Source: Christensenella sp. UBA4263
GTDB taxonomy: Bacteria > Bacillota > Clostridia > Christensenellales > Aristaeellaceae
Direction: 5' to 3'
DNA: 15,649 nt
NCBI GenBank assembly: GCA_002395225.1
Contig: DGWH01000103.1
Coordinates: 1,966-17,614, forward strand
Shown here: positions 7,566-15,649 of the stretch, one piece after another
How the letters are laid out: every line of letters starts with the position of its first letter
How positions within the stretch are numbered: the stretch's first letter is position 1
Position numbers and translations under genes: made by a program
The notes under the pieces: model-generated
Told to the model about the DNA's origin: nothing
The model's input: the letters and a program-made list of their open reading frames with translations, nothing else
Databases searched by the model: none

Positions 7566-7581
7566 CGAATAACTGAACAGG

Positions 7582-7608
7582 GCCGCCGTTGTAAACGGCG
7601 GCTTTGTT
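7582..7608 (+). terminator. Intrinsic terminator after the surface-protein gene
   Basis: GCCGCCGTT (7582-7590) and AACGGCGGC (7594-7602) form a perfect 9-bp stem with a 3-nt loop, followed by TTTGTT. It starts 16 bases after the stop codon. The T-run is short and broken, so some read-through into the next gene, which begins only nine bases later, is likely. Confidence 0.8.
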
Positions 7609-7611
7609 CGA

Positions 7612-8406
7612 ATGGAGCGAAAACAGGTGTTTACAGGGATACGCAAAGAGGCCATCGACTTTCTGATCGGCCTCCGGCTGAACAACAATGAAACCTATTA
7701 CAAAGACCATCTGGATATCTATGAAAAGGAACTGCGTGCCCCGCTGAGGGAGCTCAATGAGGCGGTGACGCCGGTTATCCATACCCTGGACCCGGAACTG
7801 GACACGCGGCCGGTGAGCGTCATTGCCCGGCTGCGGCGGGATACCCGGTTCACCAAGGACAAGTCGCCTTTCCGGGATCATGTCTGGATGGGCTGGCGGT
7901 ATCCGGGGGAGCGGCGCAGCGAAGGATTCCACATGTACTGGGGCTTCGGCCCGGACTGGATGGGCTGGGGCTGCGGCAGTTACGGAACGGACCGCCCGCT
8001 GATGGACGCGTTCCGGCAGCGGATCCTGACCGCACCGGATCAGGTGCGGGAGGTGTTTCAGGCGGAGGGGTTTCCGAAGCGGTACATCATCGGCGGGGAG
8101 GAATACCGGAAAATGAAGGTGCCCGAGTCGGTGCCGGAGGATCTGCGGTCCCTGTACGCGCTCAAGTACCTGGCGGTCAGCCATGATGCCACCGAGGCAG
8201 AATGGGCCCTGATGCGTACGCCGGAATTTGTCCGGCAGATGGTTCATGAGATCAACGCGATGACGCCGCTGCTGCGCCTGATGAAGGAACTGCGCAGAGG
8301 CGGTGAGCTGGTAACGCCCATGGAGGCACCGCAACCGGAGGTGCCGCTGGCAGAAGAGCGGACGGGGAAAATCGTCGTGCGTTCGGCAGAGGAATTTGAA
8401 TTCTGA
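7612..8406 (+). CDS. DUF2461 family protein
   Basis: Conserved protein of unknown biochemical role, probably cytoplasmic: no signal peptide or membrane helix is seen. It has the DUF2461 (TIGR02453) hallmarks in order: FTGI near residue 7, LNNNETYYKDH at 23-33, and the invariant block RDTRFTKDKSP at 76-86 followed by an aromatic stretch (WMGWRYP, MYWGFGPDW). At 264 residues it is somewhat longer than the usual 220-230, with an extra Pro/Glu-rich C-terminus. ATG 7612 has no ribosome site and lies just after a terminator stem. GTG 7627 is preceded at nine bases by GGAG and would start directly at the conserved FTG, so it is a serious alternative (259 residues). The uppP gene follows after 53 bases, which suggests co-transcription. 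Confidence 0.9.
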   Translation: MERKQVFTGIRKEAIDFLIGLRLNNNETYYKDHLDIYEKELRAPLRELNEAVTPVIHTLDPELDTRPVSVIARLRRDTRFTKDKSPFRDHVWMGWRYPGERRSEGFHMYWGFGPDWMGWGCGSYGTDRPLMDAFRQRILTAPDQVREVFQAEGFPKRYIIGGEEYRKMKVPESVPEDLRSLYALKYLAVSHDATEAEWALMRTPEFVRQMVHEINAMTPLLRLMKELRRGGELVTPMEAPQPEVPLAEERTGKIVVRSAEEFEF

Positions 8407-8459
8407 ACAAAAGGGCAGCACCTGAACCGGACTGCCTGAGGAGATAGAGGAGAGGAAAC

Positions 8460-9296
8460 ATGTTCAATATCGTGGAAATGCTGAAAGCCATGCTGTTTGG
8501 CATTGTAGAGGGAATCACGGAGTGGCTGCCGGTCAGCTCGACGGGCCATATGGTTCTGCTGAATCAGTTTGTGCGGATGAATGTCAGCGAGCAGTTCATG
8601 TCCATGTTCGATGTGGTGATTCAGCTGGGGGCCATTCTGGCCGTCATCATTCTCTTTTTCCGGCAGATTTGGCCGTTTCAAAAGCCTGGAGAGGCGGGCG
8701 GCATTTTTAAAATGGACGTGATCCGGCTCTGGATTCTGGTGGTGATTGCCATCCTGCCCAGCGCGATTGTGGGCATTCCCCTGGATGACTGGATGGATGC
8801 GCACCTGCACAACAACGTGGTCATTGCCATCATGCTCATTGTGTACGGCGTTCTGTTCATTGTGGTCGAGCGCAGCGGGATTGTCAGGGGCCGGCAGCGG
8901 GTCACCAGCCTGCAGAAAATGGATGTCCGGACGGCGGTCCTGGTAGGGCTCTTTCAGGTGCTGGCCCTGATTCCGGGCACCAGCCGTTCCGGCGCCACCA
9001 TCCTGGGTGGTCTGCTGGTGGGCTGTTCCCGGGCCGTGGCCGCGGAGTTTACCTTTATCATGGCCATTCCCACCATGGCAGGGGCGAGTCTGATCAAGCT
9101 CCTGAAATATGGCCTGTCTTTTACGCCCGGCGAGATCGTGATTCTCGTAACCGGCTGCGTGACCGCGTTCATCGTTTCCATGCTGTCCATACGGACCTTT
9201 ATCGATTACATCAAGCGGCACAGCTTTGAACCCTTTGGCTGGTATCGGATTATTCTGGGCCTTCTGGTGGCCATTCTGACCGTCCTGCAGGGGTGA
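8460..9296 (+). CDS. uppP: Undecaprenyl-diphosphatase UppP (BacA)
   Basis: Integral membrane phosphatase that converts undecaprenyl diphosphate to the monophosphate, recycling the lipid carrier for peptidoglycan and other wall polymers. Higher dosage is known to raise bacitracin resistance. Its 278 residues are the family length. The first motif GIVEGITEWLPVSSTGH gives E17, E21 and H30, and the second, PGTSRSG at 172-178, gives R176; these correspond to the catalytic set of the family. Seven or eight hydrophobic helices are evident (for example 50-67, 88-105, 120-137, 184-200, 225-245, 262-276). GAGAGG lies four bases before the ATG. Only 42 bases separate it from the EAL gene downstream, so the two are probably co-transcribed. 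No odd residue or truncation is visible. Confidence 0.97.
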   Translation: MFNIVEMLKAMLFGIVEGITEWLPVSSTGHMVLLNQFVRMNVSEQFMSMFDVVIQLGAILAVIILFFRQIWPFQKPGEAGGIFKMDVIRLWILVVIAILPSAIVGIPLDDWMDAHLHNNVVIAIMLIVYGVLFIVVERSGIVRGRQRVTSLQKMDVRTAVLVGLFQVLALIPGTSRSGATILGGLLVGCSRAVAAEFTFIMAIPTMAGASLIKLLKYGLSFTPGEIVILVTGCVTAFIVSMLSIRTFIDYIKRHSFEPFGWYRIILGLLVAILTVLQG

Positions 9297-9338
9297 ATTT
9301 CAGACGTGCCCGCAGGCGGGAATTAGGGAGAAAACAGG

Positions 9339-11747
9339 ATGATTTACTCGAGTGCCGGCATGATTGCCCTGCTTATTCAGCTGATTATCAATCATGAGGT
9401 TTTCTGGAACGAAGCCGCGGACCGGTTCATCCCTGCCAGGGGTGAGTATCGCCGTTTCGTGATGGCCATTACCGTTTATTTCGTGGCGGACGCTTTCTGG
9501 GGAATTCTGTATGAGCGCGGCCTGCTGACCCTGTGTTTTGCGGATACCGTCCTTTACTTTGTGGCCATGGCCTTTTCGATCCTTCTTTGGACCCGCTATG
9601 TCATTGCCTACCTCAAGGAACGGACGCTGTTTGGCACCGTCCTCCTGGGCGCGGGCTGGGGGCTCTTCCTCGTGGAGATGGTGGTCCTGGTCCTCAACTT
9701 TACCGCGCCGGTGCTGTTTTCCTTTACGCCGGAGGGGACATACCAGGCAGGACCGGCCCGGTATGTCACGCTGGTGGTGCAGATCGCCATGTTCCTCATG
9801 ACGGCGCTGTACGTGATGGTCCTGTCGCGCAAAGGCTCCGTGACCATGCGCAGAAGGCGCATGACCATCGGGCTTTCCAGCCTGACCATGGCCGTGTTCA
9901 TTCTGCTGCAGTCCGTGTATCCGCTGCTGCCCCTGTACGCCATCGGGTGCCTGCTGAGCTGCTGTATCCTGCACAGCTTCGTGCTTGAAAATGAAAAGGA
10001 TGAATACCGGGACAACCTGGAGGTGCGTCTGCAGGAAAACGTGCTGAAGGGCAACTACTATGACCTGCTCACGGACCTGCCGGGCATGTCCTACTTTTTT
10101 GAACTGGTGGAAAAGAAACGGCAGCAGATGCTCGCTGGCAGCATCCGGCCGGCTTACCTCTATCTGAACCTGAGCGGCATGAAGTTTTACAACCAGAGCC
10201 GGGGCTTTACGGAGGGGGACCGGCTGCTGCGCAAATTCTCCGTTCACCTCACCTCGGTGTTCGGGACGGAAAACTGCAGCCGGTTCGGTCAGGATCACTT
10301 TGCCGTCTTTACCGAGGCGGAGGGGGTCGAGAAACGGCTGAACAGGCTGTTTGAGGCCTGGGAACAGGAGCGGGGCGAATCAACGCCGGTGATTCTGGCG
10401 GGCATTTATCCGGGAATGGGCGCGGAGGATATCAGTACGGCCTGTGACCGGGCCAAGATCGCCTGTGACGCGGTCCACACCGGTTACATCTCTTCCTTCA
10501 TGACGTTTGACGCGGACATGTATGCCCGTGCGGAACAGGAACAGTACATCATTTCCCACCTGGATCATGCCATTGAAAGCCGGTGGATTCAGGTCTATTA
10601 CCAGCCCATCATCCGGGCGACCAATGACCGCATCTGTGATGAGGAGGCTCTGGCCCGCTGGGTGGATCCGGAACGGGGATTTCTGTCTCCCGGGGAGTTT
10701 ATTCCGGTGCTTGAAAATGCCCGCATCATTTACAAGCTGGATCTGTATGTACTGGAACAGGTGCTCCTGCGGCTGCGCGGGAAGATGGAGCGCGGCGAGT
10801 GGGTGGTTCCCCAGTCCGTGAACCTGTCCCGGTCAGACTTTGATGAATGTGATATCGTGGAGGAGATCTGCAGGCGGGTGGATGCGGCCCGGGTGCCGCG
10901 GCGGCTCATTACCATTGAGATTACCGAGAGCATCGTCGGGACGGATTTTGACTTTATCCGCCGGGAAGCGGTCCGGTTCCGTGAGCTGGGCTTTCCGGTC
11001 TGGATGGATGATTTTGGCAGCGGGTATTCCTCACTGGATGTCCTGCAGAGTCTGCCGGTGGACCTGATCAAGCTGGACATGCGGTTCATGCAGCGGTTTG
11101 ATTATGATGAAAAGAGCCGGATCATCCTGACCGAGCTGATGAAAATGGCTATCGGCCTTGGCATTGACACGGTCTGCGAGGGCGTCGAGCGGCCGGATCA
11201 GGTGGAGTTCCTCAAGGAGATCGGCTGTACGCGCCTGCAGGGCTATTTTTATACAAAGCCCATTCCGGCGGAGGAAACGGAGCAGGCCTATCATTGCGGT
11301 GCCCTGAACGGATACGAAAAACCGGACGAGGTGGACTATTATAATGCGCTGAGCCGGATCAGCCTGTATGACCTGACCAGCCTGACCAAGGATGATGCCA
11401 GCCTCCGGCAGTACTTCAACACCGTTCCCATGGCCATTGTTGAGGTGAACGGGGAGGATCTGCGGATTGCCCGCTGCAACAGGACCTACCGGGAATTCAT
11501 GGAAAAGGTTTTTTCAATGGAACCCTCTGTCCTGTCAGCGTCATTCGGGCCGGTAGCGGGAAAAGGACGGGATTTTCTGGCCTCACTGAAAAGGTGTATC
11601 CGCGAAAATGAGCGGGGGGTCTATGACCTGAAAGGTCCGGAGGGACAAATGGTGCATCTCCTGATGCGCCGGATTGCCCGGAACCCGGTTACCGGAACAG
11701 AGGCCGCCGCGCTTGCGGTGCTGAAAGTCGGAGATCCGTTGGCCTGA
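9339..11747 (+). CDS. Membrane GGDEF(degenerate)-EAL protein with C-terminal PAS-like domain
   Basis: Likely a cyclic di-GMP phosphodiesterase at the inner membrane. The N-terminal 215 of 802 residues hold about six or seven hydrophobic helices, a sensory or anchoring region I cannot name. A GGDEF-fold region (235-395) carries RFGQDHF at 315-321 where R-x-GGDEF is expected, so cyclase activity should be lost. The EAL domain (400-645) keeps its catalytic set: E436 in EAL, N495, E527, D557-D558 in DDFGSGYSSL, K578, E614 and Q634. Residues about 675-800 look like a PAS domain (FNTVPMAIVEVNGEDLRI), an unusual position after EAL. GGGAGA precedes the ATG at ten bases. A 7-bp inverted repeat spans the stop codon (11744-11760) but has no T-run. 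The catalytic call is firm; the PAS call is tentative. Confidence 0.93.
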   Translation: MIYSSAGMIALLIQLIINHEVFWNEAADRFIPARGEYRRFVMAITVYFVADAFWGILYERGLLTLCFADTVLYFVAMAFSILLWTRYVIAYLKERTLFGTVLLGAGWGLFLVEMVVLVLNFTAPVLFSFTPEGTYQAGPARYVTLVVQIAMFLMTALYVMVLSRKGSVTMRRRRMTIGLSSLTMAVFILLQSVYPLLPLYAIGCLLSCCILHSFVLENEKDEYRDNLEVRLQENVLKGNYYDLLTDLPGMSYFFELVEKKRQQMLAGSIRPAYLYLNLSGMKFYNQSRGFTEGDRLLRKFSVHLTSVFGTENCSRFGQDHFAVFTEAEGVEKRLNRLFEAWEQERGESTPVILAGIYPGMGAEDISTACDRAKIACDAVHTGYISSFMTFDADMYARAEQEQYIISHLDHAIESRWIQVYYQPIIRATNDRICDEEALARWVDPERGFLSPGEFIPVLENARIIYKLDLYVLEQVLLRLRGKMERGEWVVPQSVNLSRSDFDECDIVEEICRRVDAARVPRRLITIEITESIVGTDFDFIRREAVRFRELGFPVWMDDFGSGYSSLDVLQSLPVDLIKLDMRFMQRFDYDEKSRIILTELMKMAIGLGIDTVCEGVERPDQVEFLKEIGCTRLQGYFYTKPIPAEETEQAYHCGALNGYEKPDEVDYYNALSRISLYDLTSLTKDDASLRQYFNTVPMAIVEVNGEDLRIARCNRTYREFMEKVFSMEPSVLSASFGPVAGKGRDFLASLKRCIRENERGVYDLKGPEGQMVHLLMRRIARNPVTGTEAAALAVLKVGDPLA

Positions 11748-11788
11748 CGCGGAGCGTCAGTCTGCAAACATTGAACATATAAAGAGCA

Positions 11789-11864
11789 GCAATGCCGAAA
11801 GATCCGGCCGGAAAACCGGCAACTGGCCTGACAACACAAGAGAACTGCAATGTCGAAAGTGCCG
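11789..11864. repeat. Imperfect 18-bp direct repeat in the gap before the SWIM gene
   Basis: GCAATGCCGAAAGATCCG (11789-11806) recurs as GCAATGTCGAAAGTGCCG (11847-11864), 15 of 18 bases identical and offset by 58. A short GCCGG-AAAA-CCGGC hairpin (11807-11820) lies between them. The 165-base gap (11748-11912) holds no convincing terminator or promoter otherwise. This may be a binding site, an old small duplication or chance. Confidence 0.35.
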
Positions 11865-11912
11865 ACAGAAATGGATTCTGTCACAGAGAACATGGATGGG
11901 AAAGGAACGGAA

Positions 11913-13367
11913 ATGATCGGGTACGAGGAATACTTGAGTAAGCATTCGAATGTTTCAAAAAAGCGGTCAGAGGAGCTGAGAAAGGGCGAATATCTGCTGA
12001 GGAAAGACGGGATTGCGCTTATGCCCCTAAATTCGGTGAGCTGGGACGAGGTCGTTGGGGTGGATCCGGAACGGCTTCTTTGTGACTGCAATGTATTTCA
12101 TACCAGAAAAGCCTGTCCACATGTGGCGGCCCTGCTCGGAAAGCGAGAGGACAATGGCGGAAAACTCCCTGTGACAGATGCCCGACAGTACGTGAAGGAA
12201 TGTCTTGAGAAGCTGGAGAGTATTGCGGTAAAGAAGCCTGAATATCTCAAATGGGATGTTGAAACGTTTACCACAAAGGTACGTTTCCTGATCGTAGACC
12301 TTTCATGGAAAGACAGACAGCATCTTCTGCTGGAACTGGCACGCATTCTGAATGCGCCGGAACGGATGAAACTGTTTTCGGATACCAGCAGGCAATGCTT
12401 CTCCGAAGTGAAATGGACGTCGCGCGCGGAAACAGGAAAGCTGTTCGATACGCTGTTTGAGAAACGACAGGAATACAAATGGTCTGTGATCGCCATGCTG
12501 CTGATCAGCATGGAAGGCTATTTGTCGAAAGAAAAGAGAGAGATTCTCATTCGGGAAGTTGCGGCGGATGAGGCATTAACGGATAAAGTCATGCCAATGC
12601 TTTCGACGTTTGACTATCACTATTTCAGCCGGGAGCGGCAGGTCCGTTTCATCCGAAAAGCTGATTTGAGCAAGATCCCCGGAATGTACGTCTCAGAGGT
12701 CCTCCATCTGATGATGGAAGAGCCGCCGCTGTATGCGGATTATCTGGCACTGGTTGACCGGGCGAGTCTTGAAACGGGAGAAGTGCAGCCTGAAGATGTC
12801 AAAAAGCTGAAAGAGGCCGGTTATGGGGACAGGATGCAGGGGGCTGTGGATCATCTGGTGTACAGGATCAACTCCATGGAGGACTATAACAAGGTAATCG
12901 CCTGTATCCCGCATGAAACGTTTCTGCCTGCGTGGAAAAAAAGAAACGAAACGAGACGGTTCCGTATTTTTAGGTCGGATGACTATCAGATCATCATTGA
13001 TTTTCTGGAGGATCCGGAGGTAAACCTGGATCGTTACAATGTGGAATCACTCAGTCCGGACGTACTTGACAGGATTGTGGAAGTCAGACCCGAAAATGCG
13101 AAAGAGATTTGTGCAGCGACAAGGAAAAATTACCGCGCGTCCATCAAGGCCGGAATACCGGAAAAGGTAAGAAAGAACGTGATGATCCTTGCCAAAGGAA
13201 ATGATGCCATTGCCTCCAAGTATGTTTCGGATACCGACGTGTTTAACCGGAACGGGGATGATCTGGTGTATCTGACGGCCATTGGCATGCATTTTAAGAC
13301 GCTTCAGAAAATTGCGCCTGAACTGAAAAAGATGGAGGAGCCCCATGCTGCTGGACAGAATAGATGA
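11913..13367 (+). CDS. SWIM zinc-finger protein, partner of the downstream SNF2 helicase (YwqB-like)
   Basis: Probable DNA- or protein-binding accessory factor of the adjacent helicase. From ATG 11913 (484 residues) a SWIM finger is clear: C57-x-C59, eight residues, then C68-x-H70 (CDCNVFHTRKACPHV). The remaining 400 residues are mostly helical and charged, and I recognise no further domain. I chose ATG 11913 because AAAGGA lies six bases upstream, whereas ATG 11850 (21 codons earlier, same frame) has only a poor site. The stop overlaps the helicase start by 23 bases, so the two are co-translated. SWIM domains are often fused to bacterial SNF2 helicases; a separate adjacent gene, as in Bacillus ywqB-ywqA, is also known. 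Sampled stretches are AT-richer than the EAL gene upstream. The finger is firm; the rest is uncertain. Confidence 0.85.
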   Translation: MIGYEEYLSKHSNVSKKRSEELRKGEYLLRKDGIALMPLNSVSWDEVVGVDPERLLCDCNVFHTRKACPHVAALLGKREDNGGKLPVTDARQYVKECLEKLESIAVKKPEYLKWDVETFTTKVRFLIVDLSWKDRQHLLLELARILNAPERMKLFSDTSRQCFSEVKWTSRAETGKLFDTLFEKRQEYKWSVIAMLLISMEGYLSKEKREILIREVAADEALTDKVMPMLSTFDYHYFSRERQVRFIRKADLSKIPGMYVSEVLHLMMEEPPLYADYLALVDRASLETGEVQPEDVKKLKEAGYGDRMQGAVDHLVYRINSMEDYNKVIACIPHETFLPAWKKRNETRRFRIFRSDDYQIIIDFLEDPEVNLDRYNVESLSPDVLDRIVEVRPENAKEICAATRKNYRASIKAGIPEKVRKNVMILAKGNDAIASKYVSDTDVFNRNGDDLVYLTAIGMHFKTLQKIAPELKKMEEPHAAGQNR

Positions 13368-15649
13368 CAAGGTGCTTGCTGAACTGGCGGAAAAATACGG
13401 CAGTCAGCCTGAATTTCAGCCGGAGCAGTATGAGATTTATTATCGGTATGATGTGGCTGCCGGCGTCATGACCTATGTGGCCGGACGGAAAGAACTCATG
13501 AGGAAGACGGGACCGCTTGGGTACTGGTTTTCCATCGGAGCGGACCTGAAAATTCATACGGGGAAGGAATTCCCCTGGTATCCCCTGTTTGCCTATCTGG
13601 TCAGACAGGAAAAAGGTCTGTCTGCCGAGGAGCAGAAAAAGATGTACGGGGAGGCGTATTTTACCCTGGGGGCCGTTGCGGGGCTTTCGAGCCGGGAACT
13701 GGCAGACCGTGAAAAGGCCAGAAGTGCCTTCCTTACCTTCCTTGGCCGTCTGGAGGAGAAAGGACTGCTCAATGAACAGAATCAGCAGGAAAAGGCGCTT
13801 GAGGTACAGTTTGTCATCAAGGCCCTGCCCAAGGACAAAGCACTGGAACTGACCATGCAGCTCAGCGGGCCGGATGGGAAGCCGTACCCGGTCAGTGATG
13901 CGCGGCGTTTCTGCGATACCCTGAAAAAAGGCGGAAATCTGAACCTTTCGTCCAAACTGGCCGTGCACCTTGCCCCGGATGTGTTTGAGGAATCCTGGCA
14001 GCCCTTCATGGAACACTTTACGGAATATGTGGCAATCGGAACGGAGGACCGTACACCGGTCTTTTCGGTGTGCCGGGAACGGATTCCGTCGTTCCTTCTG
14101 CAGATCCCGGAATCGGCCAGGAACAGTGCGCTCACGATGAACGGGAAAAAGTGGACCATTGTCGAGGAGGAGGAGCCTGCGTCCCTGAGTCTTGATTCGG
14201 CGGGAAACATGAATCTGAATCCGCCGATTTCAGACCCGAATCAGATCTATGTCACCTCTGAGCGGCAGATGGCTCTTTTTTCGCCGGAGAGCCGGAAGGT
14301 AAGTCTGTATCGTTTTGACTCGGCGGTGAATGCGGAACTGTACGGCTATTTTGCCTCCAGAAAACCGAAGGAAGTGGAATACGTACAGGATATCCTCGTC
14401 AAAAAGATCGTGCCGGTTTCCACCGGAATCATCCGCAAATCAAAGAAGAATACCTTCGTCATTGCCCTGTATGTCTCCCTTGAGGACGATGGGCTGGCAT
14501 TCCGTACCGAATACCGGGTAGGGGATGAAAAGAAGGAAAAGGGCTTCTTTGAGGGAAAGCCGCTTGAGACGGCGATGATCCGGACCTACGAGGCCACGCT
14601 TTTGGGCCTTCGCGGGGCTGAAAACGGGAAAGTGACCGATCCCGGAAGCGTCCTGGCTTTTATCCGCGGAGATCTCGCACCGCTTCGGCAGGTGGCCTCT
14701 GTCTATCTGGATGAAAAACTGCGGCGGATGAAGGTGCGCAAAGGCCCGGAGATCAAGATGACCGCAACAAAGGTGGACGGCTGGCTGAATCTCTCCATTC
14801 ACAGCAGTGAGTACACCGAGGAAGAGCTTGTGGCCATCTATAAGGCTTACCGCCTGAAAAGAGGCTTCTTCCTCCTCAGAGATGATTTCATTGTGCTGGA
14901 TGAGAAGGAAATGCAGCCGGTGGAGGCGATTATTGAGGATATCGGCGCAGAGAAAAAACTGTCCGATATTACCCTTCCGTTCTACCACATCATGGAGCTG
15001 GAGCGTTTCAGGGAAGCCGGGGTGGACCTGACCATGGACCGCTTCGTGCAAAAGGCGGTCACGGAGGTGGTGAATTACAAGAAGGAAAGGCTGACGCTGG
15101 CTGCCAGCCTTAAAAAGGTGTTGCGTCCCTATCAGGCAGATGGTGTCCGCTGGATGCGAAAGCTGGCCAAATACGGCTTTTCCGGCATTCTGGCAGATGA
15201 CATGGGTCTGGGCAAGACGCTGCAGGTGCTTACGTTCCTGTCGACATCGGACTTTGACAAGCCGGTCCTGATCGTCTGCCCGAAATCGCTGGTATACAAC
15301 TGGCGAAATGAGGTCCGCAAATGGATGGGCGATATTCCGGTGATCATCATCGCCGGTCCCCGGGATGCGCGCATCGGGATGATTCAGTCCATTCCGAAGG
15401 AGGGGCGGGTCCTGTACATCACGGGCTATGATTCGCTGCGGATGGATATTGAGGCGTACCAGGAAAAGAACTTTTCCCTGGTGCTGGCGGATGAGGCGCA
15501 GAATGTCAAAAATGCCTCGACGCAGAAAGCAAAGGCGATCCGGAAAATTGAGAGCGACATGCGGCTGGCGCTGACGGGCACGCCGGTGGAGAATTCCCTG
15601 ACGGACCTGTGGTCCATCTTTGATTTCCTGATGCCCGGTTATCTGGGCA
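13345..15649 (+). CDS. SNF2-family helicase/translocase, C-terminus cut by window edge (YwqA-like)
   Basis: ATP-dependent DNA translocase of the SWI2/SNF2 type, cytoplasmic, probably acting on protein-DNA complexes or in stress repair; its bacterial role is poorly defined. I translated from ATG 13345, which follows GGAGGAG at four bases; 768 codons are open to the edge. Residues 1-590 form the long N-terminal part usual for this family, including a probable SNF2-associated domain (about 190-540). The ATPase starts near 590: LRPYQADGVRWM, Walker A DMGLGKT with K624, LIVCPKSLVYNW (motif Ia), DEAQ at 716-719, and TGTPVEN at 744-750 followed by LWSIFDFLMPGYLG. The second RecA lobe (motifs IV-VI) lies beyond the window; about 250-300 residues should be missing. 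Its start lies inside the SWIM gene, so they form one unit. The family call is firm. Confidence 0.95.
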   Translation, partial: MLLDRIDDKVLAELAEKYGSQPEFQPEQYEIYYRYDVAAGVMTYVAGRKELMRKTGPLGYWFSIGADLKIHTGKEFPWYPLFAYLVRQEKGLSAEEQKKMYGEAYFTLGAVAGLSSRELADREKARSAFLTFLGRLEEKGLLNEQNQQEKALEVQFVIKALPKDKALELTMQLSGPDGKPYPVSDARRFCDTLKKGGNLNLSSKLAVHLAPDVFEESWQPFMEHFTEYVAIGTEDRTPVFSVCRERIPSFLLQIPESARNSALTMNGKKWTIVEEEEPASLSLDSAGNMNLNPPISDPNQIYVTSERQMALFSPESRKVSLYRFDSAVNAELYGYFASRKPKEVEYVQDILVKKIVPVSTGIIRKSKKNTFVIALYVSLEDDGLAFRTEYRVGDEKKEKGFFEGKPLETAMIRTYEATLLGLRGAENGKVTDPGSVLAFIRGDLAPLRQVASVYLDEKLRRMKVRKGPEIKMTATKVDGWLNLSIHSSEYTEEELVAIYKAYRLKRGFFLLRDDFIVLDEKEMQPVEAIIEDIGAEKKLSDITLPFYHIMELERFREAGVDLTMDRFVQKAVTEVVNYKKERLTLAASLKKVLRPYQADGVRWMRKLAKYGFSGILADDMGLGKTLQVLTFLSTSDFDKPVLIVCPKSLVYNWRNEVRKWMGDIPVIIIAGPRDARIGMIQSIPKEGRVLYITGYDSLRMDIEAYQEKNFSLVLADEAQNVKNASTQKAKAIRKIESDMRLALTGTPVENSLTDLWSIFDFLMPGYLG

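Noticed and set aside
11744..11760. CTGACGC/GCGTCAG hairpin as terminator of the EAL gene
   Set aside because: The stem is perfect, but it covers the stop codon and no T-run follows it.
11791..11940. Small frame starting at ATG 11791
   Set aside because: It overlaps the SWIM gene in another frame, has only a poor ribosome site and shows no recognisable protein feature.

Overview
The window looks like chromosome of a moderately GC-rich Bacillota/Clostridia bacterium, possibly a gut or rumen lineage. The reasons are strong GGAGG-type ribosome sites, a near-consensus sigma-A promoter, a YesM/YesN-type two-component pair, a ywqB/ywqA-like SWIM-SNF2 gene pair, and a Pro/Thr/Val-rich wall linker in a surface protein. 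No rRNA, tRNA, CRISPR array, transposase or phage gene was seen. The genus-level origin cannot be read from this sequence alone.

Layout, left to right. (1) 1-2224, minus: a long gene cut by the left edge encodes a PD-(D/E)XK-like nuclease domain fused to a superfamily 2 helicase. Its roughly 125-nt leader (2225-2349) holds nested inverted repeats that could compete with a ribosome-site-masking pairing. (2) 2433-5110, minus: a response regulator followed by a sensor histidine kinase, joined by an ATGA overlap and closed by a clear intrinsic terminator (2391-2427). (3) 5114-5480: the divergent control region, with a near-perfect sigma-A promoter (5368-5396) reading right, and a hairpin between a strong Shine-Dalgarno and the next start codon. 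(4) 5481-7565, plus: a secreted, membrane-anchored protein with four CARDB/Ig-like repeats and a long charged cytoplasmic tail, ended by an intrinsic terminator. (5) 7612-11747, plus: a DUF2461 protein, undecaprenyl-diphosphatase UppP, and a membrane protein with a degenerate GGDEF domain and an intact EAL domain, closely spaced and probably partly co-transcribed. (6) 11913-15649, plus: a SWIM zinc-finger protein overlapping a SNF2-family helicase that runs off the right edge.

How the genes relate. The two-component pair probably controls itself and/or the divergent surface protein, since no sugar ABC transporter (the usual YesMN neighbour) is present. UppP recycles the undecaprenyl carrier for wall synthesis. 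The EAL protein probably degrades cyclic di-GMP. The nuclease-helicase at the left and the SWIM/SNF2 pair at the right are both nucleic-acid remodelling modules of poorly defined role; the former resembles stand-alone defence or repair helicases. Most genes look like ordinary chromosomal genes. The most unusual signals are the two 5' leaders (helicase and surface protein).
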